A DNA stretch of 64,000 bases from Echinometra lucunter (taxonomy: Eukaryota > Echinodermata > Echinoidea > Camarodonta > Echinometridae). The notes under the pieces were generated by a model that had not been told where the DNA came from, did not search any database, and saw only the letters and a list, made by a program, of their open reading frames with translations. The position numbers were made by a program, and so were the translations under genes. The stretch is taken from assembly GCA_029962745.1 (NCBI GenBank), contig CM057157.1, positions 8,588,019-8,652,018 of the forward strand. The letters run 5' to 3'. Below are positions 48,701-60,700 of this stretch, one piece after another. The first letter of the stretch is position 1; each line of letters starts with the position of its first letter.

Positions 48701-51700
48701 TATGACCTTTGATCTTGAGACCCCAAAATCTAATCAGATCATTGTCCTTCCCATATGCATACATGAGCCAAGTTTGAAGTTGATCCATCAAATGGTTACT
48801 GAGTTATCACAAGAACAAACCATTTCTATGTACAAAATGACCTCTATGATCTTTGACCTTTGACCTTGAAACCCCAAAATCTAATCAGATCACTGTCCCT
48901 CCCATATGCACACATGAGCCAAGTTTGAAGTTGATCCATCAAATGGTTACTGAGTTATCACAAGAACAAACCATTTCTATGTACAAAATGACCTCTATGA
49001 TCTTTGACCTTTGACCGTGAGACCCCAAAATCTAATCAGATCATTGTCCCTCCCATATGCATACATGAGCCAAGTGTGAAGTTGATCCATCAAATGGTTA
49101 CTGAGTTATCACAAGAATGAACCATTTCTATGTACAAAATGACCTCTTATGACCTTTGACCTTTGACCTTGAGACCCCAAAATCTAATCACATCACTGTC
49201 CCTCCCATATGCATACACGAGCCAAGTTTGAATTCGATCCGTCAAACGGTTCTTAAGTTATCGCGAGAACGAAAACGGGACAGACGGACGGACGGATGAC
49301 CCGAATACATAATGCCTCCGGCATCCGCCTACGGTGGGCGGAGGCATAAAAAAGCTTCTTTCAAACACATAGCAGTAAAACTCTTGGTCAGATTTTGGTA
49401 TTACAACAAGCTGATTTTCATTCCTGTCTGTGTTCTAAAAGAAAAATAATACCTTTGATTAAATTTTCTGATCATGTACACCATATCTGAACAGTTGCAT
49501 AATACGACTACTATTTATATTAATTGGAGACCTTTCTATTATAAAAATAATCACGTGGGTTCTTGTATGGCACTCATAACTTGTTCGTTTGCAACTCCTT
49601 ACCACTCAAGCAACATTACCCGGCTTTAGTACACTGCTGTTACAGCTCTCAAGCATTTTGAGGAACCAATTTGAAAACTACTAGGCAGCCTTAATGGATG
49701 GTTATGAACTAGATGAAACCAAAAAAACTATTCAACAAGATAGTTTTCAAAGTTCTGGCAGCCTGCTGAACCATCCATCAGCAATGCAATGTCATGCACA
49801 TGTATACCCCATAATCATTTTCATAGGAATCTCCTAATGACCAACACTTGATCATAACTGACTGCTTACACCAGGAACTCCCCTCCCCTTCCTTGATGTC
49901 CAATGAAGTCATTGACCAATTGCTTGGAGGATGTTGCCCCTTCTTAACTCTAAACTGCCGTACATGTGATCTGGGAAGTATCTGTGAGAAATGATTCATG
50001 TCTGTCTTGAATTAGGGTTATTGACAAGTACATGTATAACTCATCTCTCCCTCTGGTCAAATACACATACAAAAACAATTATGTTAATGACCATATCCCT
50101 ATGTATTTAATCTCTATTACTTATTGCATACTACAATAACAGGAGATATCCAGGAAGAAGTCTGGAATACAACTGCAAGAGTTATAACTTATAATCAAGG
50201 TTACCTTACCAATCTTCAGTATCCCTTTTCTATATCAACTGTAAAAAAGTACAGTTACATAGCTTCAGTATGTGGATATCAATTACATTTAAAGGCATTG
50301 GCTAACTTTGTGAGCAGCTGATTTAAAAAATTCTCAAACTAAGATGAAACATGTGTATGAGTACTTGTATTTATACTCAAAAACCCTGAAACCAACCATA
50401 ATTTGGAAGGAAAAGCTGTAAATTAGACGTAAACCGCGATTTTATTAGCTTTCGTCTCGAGAGACACTGAACTAAGAGGACCGTTTGCGCGAATTCAAAA
50501 ATACCGTTACTTGCCTTCCGCCGCGTGATACGTCAATACACACAGTGCGGTCCGTTGAGTCATGTGCGCATGCGCACTCCTTACGTTGGGTCTATGCAAC
50601 CGACCCTCGTATATTTTTCAAACATTGGTTCACATTTCTAATATTTAAAAATACTTCCCGTGGATATTATGCTCTGAAACTTTCACACTGGTATTTTTAC
50701 ACTATAACCCTAATGTTTATCCCATTTTTAAGTAACAAAATGAGATTTTTTTTAAATCATAACAATGTTAGCCAATGCCTTTAATAAAACAAGAAAAACA
50801 TTCCCCGTTAAATCAAGTGAAGCAAGTTTCTACAATAGTATGACAAGTTCCATCAATTTGTTGTAAATGTTCAAGAAAGAAAAGGAAATTATGATATGCA
50901 TCCTCCCTTAAAAATTAACCCAATGGCTACCGGAATCGGATGGCCCCTGTATAAAGTCTATGGGAATATATGATTTCAGTAGTCAATGGCTTAATAAATC
51001 TATGGGCTAACAGAGCATCACTCTATGTACTGCTGGAGGGGTGAAGTAACCCCTATATCCAAATCTCAAGAACTTAGAGATAGCAATAACTAGTAATGCC
51101 ACGCATTATCATGCAGGCTTAGGTGTCTTATATTAGAGGTACGAAAGCACACGTCCAGAACGCACAATGCAAAAAATGCGCAAATCAAATGTCTAATATG
51201 ACATACTGGAACAAAATTTTAGCAAAGATCATGCCACAGGAGATCGTACATGTATATCAATTTACAAGGTCTACATGCTACCCATGTAATTATCAATCAT
51301 TGTTTGAAAAATGTGATTTTTGACAATTTTTCATTTTGCTTTCCAGACGCGTTCTTTCGCACCACAAAAGTCTTATAGGCCTTTGAAGTCACAGACCTTT
51401 GGTCATCTGGGCTATAACCCCAAAAATCTGGAAGTCAGTGATGATGACTATCGTCCTGTGACTGGGTCAATATTTTGTTGTGCGGCTTCCTCACATTAGC
51501 TACCACTTCTGGGCTATTAATCCAAACCAGTAAAAATATTGACTGCGCCCAAAGCATGTCCTTCTGAGTCATAAATCACAAATGGAAAACAAGGAATATT
51601 TTTCATTAAAACCTTTTCAGTATAGAACTTCTGAGGTTTTGTATTCAATTATTATTTAGCACAGATGTTATCCATTATAAAACAATGAGTAAATTCACAT

Positions 51701-54700
51701 TGTTATTCAGCGGTTTTGTTTTTTATGCAATTAAAAAAACGAAACGTCAAGGAGGATGCTTTTCTGTGAAAAAAAGCAAAACTGTCTAACAATCTCATTA
51801 CACATCTTCCTCCCTTCTTATTTGTTTCAATCCTTCTCTGCCCTCCCATCTCTCTCTCTCTCTCTATTTTTCTGTCTCTCTCCTTCCCATGTCTTTTTCA
51901 TTTTTTTCTCTCACTGTCTCTTCATTTCTTGATTTCTCTATGTCATCTATATCCATGCCTTATTCCTAACAAGTTATTTTCTATTTTCATACCCCCTTGT
52001 CTTTTCCCACATCTCTCCACTAGAATCAATAGCTTAATACATACTATGTCAGCTCAAGCTCACTTGGCAACTCAGATTTCTTTAAGAGTATGACTTCGAT
52101 ATGCAATCTGGAAGAGTCCTTGGTCAGTTATCAGTTTCATGAAAAGCAAAGAAGGATTGGACCTTTGGAGAAAATCTTGACCCATGAAGGAATGAAGCAC
52201 ATGATATTGACAACGAGGAAAAATACTTGCTTCTTGATGAGAGAGCCCTAACCATTTTATCCCTCTAGCTAATGCGCATGCAGATATTCAAAGATTAATT
52301 CCATAAAAGGTCTTCATGTTAATCTTTATAAGAGGCATCATTACTCTGTCATGAAATATCTACATGCATTTTTATAATGTTTTTATTTGTATCCCAAAGA
52401 GAAGGAAGCGAAACCCCAAAAAATTCAACAACAACAAAAAATCATACAGCTAAAGGACTGAATGTATGAGTAAAATGTTCAATCATAACCTGTAAAACAA
52501 GCATAATGGAGGAAAGTAGATTATTGGCAAGAACCATTTTAACAATTATAGTCCATGGACATACTGGCTCATATTCTGGTAACCATGGCTATTGTTTAAT
52601 CAAGGCTCCACACTAACTTTTTTTCTTGGTGGCCCGTTCGGGCCACTAAAATTATCATTTTTTCTTTTTTGGTGGCCCGAGAATGAAATTTGGTGGCCCG
52701 AAAAAACAAAGAAAAACATAAGAAATTTAATAATAAAACGTTGTTAGAATGATTAAAACTATTGTTTTACCCTCCTATGTCCTGAAATGATCATATTCAA
52801 TGATAAAATTGCAGATTATTTTATGATTCTTCCTTTCAATGACCCTTCAATGTAGGGCTGTTTTGAAAGCCCATTTTTGGTATTCATTTAAACGGTCATT
52901 TTTTTTTTTTGGACGATTAATCGACTACTCGGTACTTTCATTTGGCCAGTTGGCCGACCACTCCAGCTGTTCGTAGCCTGCTATCATTCAGCCCCGCGCC
53001 GGAGCAGCACCTGCGCTGCAGCACCGGAGCGAGGCCAGTCCCATACCCATATATGACATCGTGTGCAATATCCCAACAGTAATGTCCGATTTTCATAAAG
53101 AAACTTGGCAATAAAGCAATAAAAAATCCTGGTCAAATAAAGCCAAATAGATCGGCATTTACTTGATATTTCATTGATAATTGGTGAAATCATGTTTCAA
53201 TTATTCATCAGCAAGAGATGGCGCCAACCCAGAAGTGGAGCGTAACACAGACTCAGGCCTTAAATTTTGTCATTTTTAGGGCAAGGCCACTTTGGCCTTA
53301 AAACGCCTCAAATTTTTAAGGGCACTAAGGCCACTAAGAAGGGCACCAACGGCAAAATCATTTTTTTAAAAAGAGCATCGAAGGCCAAAAAATTTTCTGC
53401 GTACTTTTTTTTAGATGTGTATCAAAATAATATCGCATCAGCAACAGCCTCTGAAATTTAGAAAATGTATATTTCCCTGCAGGTAGTGTGTTTTGGACCT
53501 TATAATGAACAAACCTGAACATGGGAAACAGATTAATCATGTTATACTTTAAAATATGTTGGTTCCATTTTTATCGAGTTTTGTGTGTGGGATTTATCCA
53601 TGAAAGTTTCTTTTAAATCTCTTTAAGTTCCTTCCATACTGATAGAGTAATCAGTAAGTGTTGAAAAATGTTAGTAATTTTGTATGTAGTGTTTTGAATT
53701 GTTTCAGCATGTCTTTCCTTTACATAGCAATTTTTTCTTTTTCTTTCTTTCATCAGGGCCGAGGGGGGAAAATGTCTTTCATAATAAGACTTTAAAAAAA
53801 GAAAGAAGGAAAAGGAAACATTTGTACAGCAGGTACTTTTGGCGCAATACTTGCATGCTATTCATAAAATTATTTCATTCAATTCAAAATTCAATGTCTA
53901 ATAAAGCAGAAAGACACATAGACCCAAGCTATCATTTTCATAATCGACCAGGCACGCAAAGTTGGTCATTCACAAAGTTTAACATTCACAAAGTTTAACA
54001 GTCACACACACACCCACCCGTCCTTCAGCAAAGTTGACTCGAAGGCGAAGCGCTCGGCTCAAACAAGTAACAGAAGAGCCTAAGCCCTCCGATCAAATAA
54101 AATCAAACAAAATCAGTTAATCCACAGAGATATCCGTAAAAAATAAACAACCACTTCTAAATTCACTCAAACAGACAAAAAATAGGAGTAAAACTCCTAA
54201 ACTCAAAGCTCAAATGACAGGCCCGAAACACTACGATTACGAAATCACTGCACAGCCACCGCAGCGCATAGCCAGGCACCACACAACTACCATGCAGTAC
54301 ACAAACATGACACACCATTCGCTGAAGTCAACAAGACTCAGAAGATTTTCACAGAAAACATTATTATAATCACGAACCACACATCCACAACATAAAATAA
54401 ATTACAAACCTTCCCAAGCAATAAGTAAAATATGGCAGAAAAGGTGTACGGAAAAACACAAGAGATAGAATAGATCAGAAATTGGCGAGCTGGGATGACC
54501 GGAATCTAACCACAAATAAAATTATATATCGATAGCAGCTATCGATGCGGCCAAAGTGCGCGCGCGAAATTAAAACTTACGGTACATAGGTGCATTACGT
54601 GTGCGCACGGATTTACTTGTGATATCGAAATGAAGCATTTCTTACGTGAGGCGGGATCTTGTTTGGATGGCCGGAGGCGCGTTTTCGATCAAAATTATTT

Positions 54701-57700
54701 ATTAGCACTTGGTAGACCTTGGTATTACTCTAAAATCAGCCTCGGCAATGGTTAATTTTGCAGTCGGAAGTAGGGCATTTTATGACTCACGGAAAAGGGC
54801 ACGACGGCCAGCTTGAAAAGAAAGGGCACGGCCTTTTTGGCCGTGAATTGATCACTTTTTTGGAGGGCATCGCGGCCAGTCATAGGGGCATCGTCGATGG
54901 CCGTCGATTAACAGTCAGTGCACAAAATCCCATTCGGCCGTGTTGAAACTACGTATACATTACGATGAAAGCGCTGAGCAGTTATTTGAAATCTAACTCC
55001 AATGATTGAAATCCCCATCACAAATCGCCAGCAAGGGCATATAACTAACAAACAAGCGCTTACTTGCAAGTATGAATGTTTTTTTCTCGGTAATATCCTT
55101 TCATCTTCGTTCATTGCTATGTTCCAAAAATATTTTGTTACACTGACTGTGATAGCGTATCTTTCATTACGTTAGTGAGCTCACTTGCTTACGGTGCATA
55201 TCGATGTGGTGAACGATATGGTGCAATGCGCGATTAAGTCGCTCTCTCACACAAGTACACACACATGATTAGGGCTTACGACTTCCGAATATTATTGAAA
55301 ACACTTGTTTTCGCTGCGCGAGACATAAGGGTTTGGTCCGGTAGTTTGGTGATTAAAAAAAAATATTCTCATGCGAATTTAAGGCAATTGAATGACATCA
55401 TCACACCTTAAAACTTTGAAATGGAGAGAAACATTCTTGATTTCATTAATGATTTCGCATTTTTGATGGATCATTCTGAAGTTCAATCTATGTATCAGAG
55501 TAGTCGATAGAAGTTCTATTATTCGTTTAGTGACATTTTCAGATGTTTTTTTTTAATCGTGTACTACACTCGAAACAGGCCTGGTGTGGTGCGCGGAAAA
55601 TACACACGGCCGCAGACCGAGGCCTACATATACTGCCATAAGACTAATCTAACTTTCATTTGAGGTCGGCTAGCTCACCGCAACTAGATCCAGGTGCAAT
55701 TAGAGTGATGTTGCGCTAACTCAAACTGCGTCGTCGCTGATGAACTGCGAACAAACTGACTTGCAATTCGGATGGCGAAAGGAGCTAAAATGTGTACAGT
55801 TAACACGCACGTAAATCGCGTTCACTTAGAATTTTCTGGTTGCCCGATTCGGGCCACCAAACTTATCACTTTTTGAAAAATGGTGGCCCGGGAGCCAATT
55901 TTGGTGGCCCTGGGCCACCGGGCCACCGCTAATGTCGAGCCTTGGTTTAATCCAAACCTTGAGTCTGGATTTGAGTTAAAGCCTGTCTCTAGTTTTGGGA
56001 GCAAAAGGAGAAATTGGCATTAAACTGATCAAGTATAGTCTCATATTGCCCATCTTGCATGAAAAGATATGTGTTAAATTGTGTGACATTCCTTCAAAGA
56101 ATTTCAACTAATTTTAGCGTAAAAGTATGAGTGAAATGCAATATAACGGTCACACTCGGTGGTAGGCTCTGACACCTCCACGCCGACGAGCTCGGTGTAA
56201 AACACACGGCGATTCGCTGTGTATGTGCAGGCAAATGGAATTCCCATTGGTTTTATGTGTGTAGGGGGACTGTGTGATGCTGCATTGACAATGTTTTGGG
56301 GGTTCCAAAAACTAAAGGTTTGACATTTTGATTGTAAAATAAACCCACACAAATGAGTTTTTATCCAGTATCCTACATATCATAAAGGTTTTATAATACA
56401 GTCTCTCATCTCATTTGGCAATGAATTGAAATAGTGAAAGATACTTTTCTGAGATTTACCAAAACAAGAGACCAGCTTCAACAAGGAAGTGAGAGAGGTT
56501 TTGGACTTGGCAGTTGGGTCTGACTCTCCTAGTAACAAAAATGAAAAAAAAATACAAAACTGAGAAAATCATGAGTCACACATTTACATAACAACCTAGA
56601 TTTTACTTGGTGCCTCACAGTCTGTGTATATTAATTTACCCCATGTACGTCATAAATTACATCACGACAGGCAATTTGCAGTCACATGTACATGTATGCA
56701 ATGCCTGACTCACAATACAGTCACCAATGGCAAGGTTATCAATTCACGCAAAGTTGTTCTTAACATGACATGTTTCTAGTTCAAGAAGGACTTAAGCCAA
56801 AAAGGAATTAAGCCTGACTGAGCCAATGCAAGGTTAAAAGATTTCAAACTTCAAATTAATTACAGGATAGATCTTTAAATCTCTCATTATAAAAGCAATC
56901 CTCTAAAGTTGTCACGAGAATCTTAATTTCTTTCACTCCACAGGTAAAGAGAATGAAGAATTATGATTACTTGCTGCATAAAATGTCTGATTTCTTTTGA
57001 AGAATAAGCTTGTACACTACTTTGTGCTTGCTTTTTAAGAAATCAGCATTTAGTAGTCAAGTTAGATGACTACCAAATATTTCAAAGCCTGGGAAATGAT
57101 TCCAAGTTGTATTTCTCTTCAATTTTAATGTGTAACAATTATATCAGATCTTACATTAAGAAAAAAATTGAACCCACTGACTATTCAATTGTTTCATTTT
57201 CATAGACTTAATACAGGAGTCACCTGGTTCCAGAAACCAATGGGTTAAAACAATATTTCATACAAAAGCAATTACAAAAGAAGTCACTTACCTCACACAG
57301 CTCACACCAATATTGTGTTCCTCCCTGCCCTGATCATAAGTGATCTAAAATGAAAGAACAATTTTTGTTTTTCAGCTATAGGCCCTATGGATTTTTTTTA
57401 TAAGAACACAAGAGAATGGATAACAAATCAAAAGAAAATTTTGATCGAATTCTATCGCTGAAAGAAGTCACTGATAACATGATAATAAGGTCAACAACTG
57501 TATGTGGGAGCATTTCAAGTAAAATGCAGTTATTTCAGTTACTATATCAATTTTTCTTCTTTCGAAGGGTGATTTTGACCTCCTCGCTATCTTCATCAAT
57601 GCTGTCATCTGGGTGTGGAACTTACAACCTAGATCTTTTAAAAGTTACTCTTTCACAAAAGGGAGGTATGGAAAGAATGAGGGCAAGCTCATAATACAGA

Positions 57701-60700
57701 TTTATCAAACCATATTATTATATTAGTTGCTCTGATCAATTAGTAGCTGTAATCACTCCAGGAAGACATGGAAAGTGGAGTAGGGCAGTGGGGAAAATAC
57801 ATACACACAAGCATTCTCATACATGTATATAGCAATAACAGAGAACAACATTGAATAGGATGAAGGACTTGAGAGAAAACAAGTGAGAGAGAGAGAGGGA
57901 GAGAGAGAGAGAGAACGAACAAGGGGGAGACACAAATGAGAGGAGGTGAAGAAGAGATAGAGAAACAGAGGAACAGAGAGAGAGAGAGAGAAAAAAACAG
58001 AGGAAGAGATAGAGAAACAGATGAAGAAAGAGAAACAGGAAGAGATAGAGAAACAGAGGAAGAGAAAAACAGAGGAAGAGATAGAGAAACAGAGGAAGAG
58101 AGAAACAGAGGAAGAGAGAGAAACATATGAAGAAAGAGAAACAGAGGAAGAGAGAGAGAAACAGAGGAAGAGATAGAGAAACAGATGAAGAGAGAGAAAC
58201 AGGAAGAGATAGAGAAACAGAAGAAGAGATAGAAAAACAGAGGAAGAGAAAAACAGAGGAAGAGATAGAGAAACAGATGAAAATAGATAAACAGGAAGAG
58301 ATAGAGAAACAGAGGAGAGGAAGAGATAGAAACACAGAGGAAGAGAGAAACAAAGGAAGAGATAGAAACACAGAGGAAGAGAGAAACAAAGGAAGAGATA
58401 GAGAAACAGATGAAGAGAGAGAAACAGGAAGAGATAGAGAAACAGAGGAAGAGATAGAGAAACAAAGGAAGAGAGAAACAGATGAAGAGAGAGAAACAGG
58501 AAGAGATAGAGAAACAGAGGAAGAAATAGAGAAAAAGAGGAGATAGAGAAACAGATGAAGAGAAACAGATGAAGAGAGAGAAACAGGAAGAGATAGAGAA
58601 ACAGAGGAAGAGATAGAGAAACAGAGGAAGAGATAGAGAAACAGAGGAAGAGAGAAACAGAGGAAGAGAGAGAAACATGAAGAAAGAGAAACAGGAAGAG
58701 ATAGAGAAACAGAGGAAGAGAGAGAGAAACAGAGGAAGAGATAGAGAAACAGATGAAGAGAGAGAAACAGGAAGAGATAGAGAAACAGAGGAAGAGATAG
58801 AGAAACAGAGGAAGAGATAGAGAAACAGAGGAAGAGAGAAACGGAGGAAGAGAGAGAGAGAGAGAGAAATGGAGAGATAGAGAAATGAGAAAGACTAAAA
58901 CAGAATAGAAGAGGGTAATAGAGAGAGGGACTCCAAATTGTCTACAATAATAATTGCGAATTTTACAACTTTGTAAATTACCACATGTATAATTACTGTA
59001 TGTCAGAATTTATACGACACTCCATGTATTTTTATCACGTTTTATTTTGAATGCTGATTTTACTTTGTTATATGTTACCCTGTAAAGCAAACGGTATCAA
59101 CCTTACGGCTGCTTTGTTTTGTTGATTTTAATAAACCTGATCAATTAAAAAAATCTGGTAAATAGACTTAGACCTAGAAATGAGAAGCAAAAATGTAACA
59201 TCAACAAATAATCTCATGAAAGATCTCAGACCTAATGCAAAATAAACCCTACAGCTAAACAGTAACCAAAACCATCCAACTATTTCACCAGTTAAAAATG
59301 ACCATACCAGAACTGATTCAATTCACAAGTTATTCTATGTTCATCATAGTCAGGAGGTTAGATACCAATCACTTAGGTCTAAGTGTTCAATTGGTAAATG
59401 GTTGACGGTGTTATGCTTGGTATCTCATACATCACATTCCTAACTCACCACACTTGTCAGTTTCAATCCTAGTTATGTCAATGTCTGTCAGGGATGGTTT
59501 GTAAGTATGTCTTAAAGGAGGTACACAGTATGTGCTTGGATAGTGAACAAATACATATCATCCACATTATCTTAATTCCTGAAATAAAATTAATTTCAGG
59601 AAATTTACAAATCTAAAGTCAACTTAAATACCATTAGTGACAGCTTGTGAATATGTTCTTTAAGGAAGTATATGAGTATATACTGTTCATGTATACAGGT
59701 ATACAACATTAGACAATGTTCTGTATAAAAAGTGAATGAAGAGGTATACAGTTATGTGCTTTGGTAGTGAACAGAAAAATGATACTCCTATCTTCTTCAG
59801 TATTATTGTTAATAAAATTTATACCCCAAAATGCAAATCTTATGTCTCTCAGCAGTACAGGTCTAAAATTTGGAGGAATGACAAAAAGTTTAGGTCTACC
59901 ACCAATTTAAATGATTTGGGATGATTTGAGGAGAGAGATAGGATAGGAGGGAGAGAAAAACAGAGGGGAAGGGGTTGATATTATTTAAGATGTTCATCAC
60001 ACCATTTTTTATCTACCTAAGATATAGACATAGTTGGGAGTCTACATGTATAAGGGAAATCTCTGTAGCTGACTCTTATGGCATATCAATCAAATGTGTC
60101 ACTTCTTTCCTGTTTGATCCATCAGAAAAAAAAACAAACTTATATTATTTCAATGTTAAAATTCTAGAGTGACACTAAAATATACTACAGCATGACAATA
60201 TTTGCAATCCTGAAAAATGTGAAGCAAAAGCCAAAGAGCCAAGAATGTAAAAATATTAATGTTTGAGGAAAGTCTATGATTCATTCACTTATAATCTTCT
60301 TCCAATCTCTTGGCAAAACTTAAAATATTCTATGAAGGAGATCATTCGGATGTATAACATGTTGGAAAGGGTTAACGTTGCAACTCATCACACAAAACTG
60401 AAAATATAAAATATACATTTTATATTCATGGAATATGCTGACTAACTTTATCCTAAAAATAAGCCTTCCCTAAAATTAGATACATAGTACATAATTATAT
60501 AATTAGTACTTGTGAAGAAAAGTAGCAAGAAGCACTCATCACATACTCTTCAGCGCTAATGAGCTTTTCATTCAATTATCTTGTCACTCTTTCACTTGGC
60601 CGCAAGTACACTCCGAAATGTCAATGCTAATCACATTTCAGATGTACTACACATAGCACTTGTCACTATCATGTCAAATACCCTTTAATTCTGAATCAAT

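Larger units (their letters stand above)
46726..57291 (-). other. Intron 4 (10.6 kb)
   Basis: The longest intron, largely built of transposons: a piggyBac-like MITE (47486-47725), a TIR element with tandem DR1 units (48488-49349), a CpG-rich MITE (50288-50783), a TTAA-family copy (50919-50990), two hAT-like elements (51133-51369, 52602-55944), a repeat (55990-56100) and a TTAA-family copy (57173-57244). A CT tract is at 51847-51864. Confidence 0.45.

Noticed and set aside
58127..58546. 139-codon plus-strand ORF rich in Glu/Arg/Lys
   Set aside because: Same minisatellite read on the other strand.
57740..58678. 312-codon minus-strand ORF, the longest in the window
   Set aside because: Product of the GA minisatellite; almost only Leu, Ser, Phe and Cys in short repeats.
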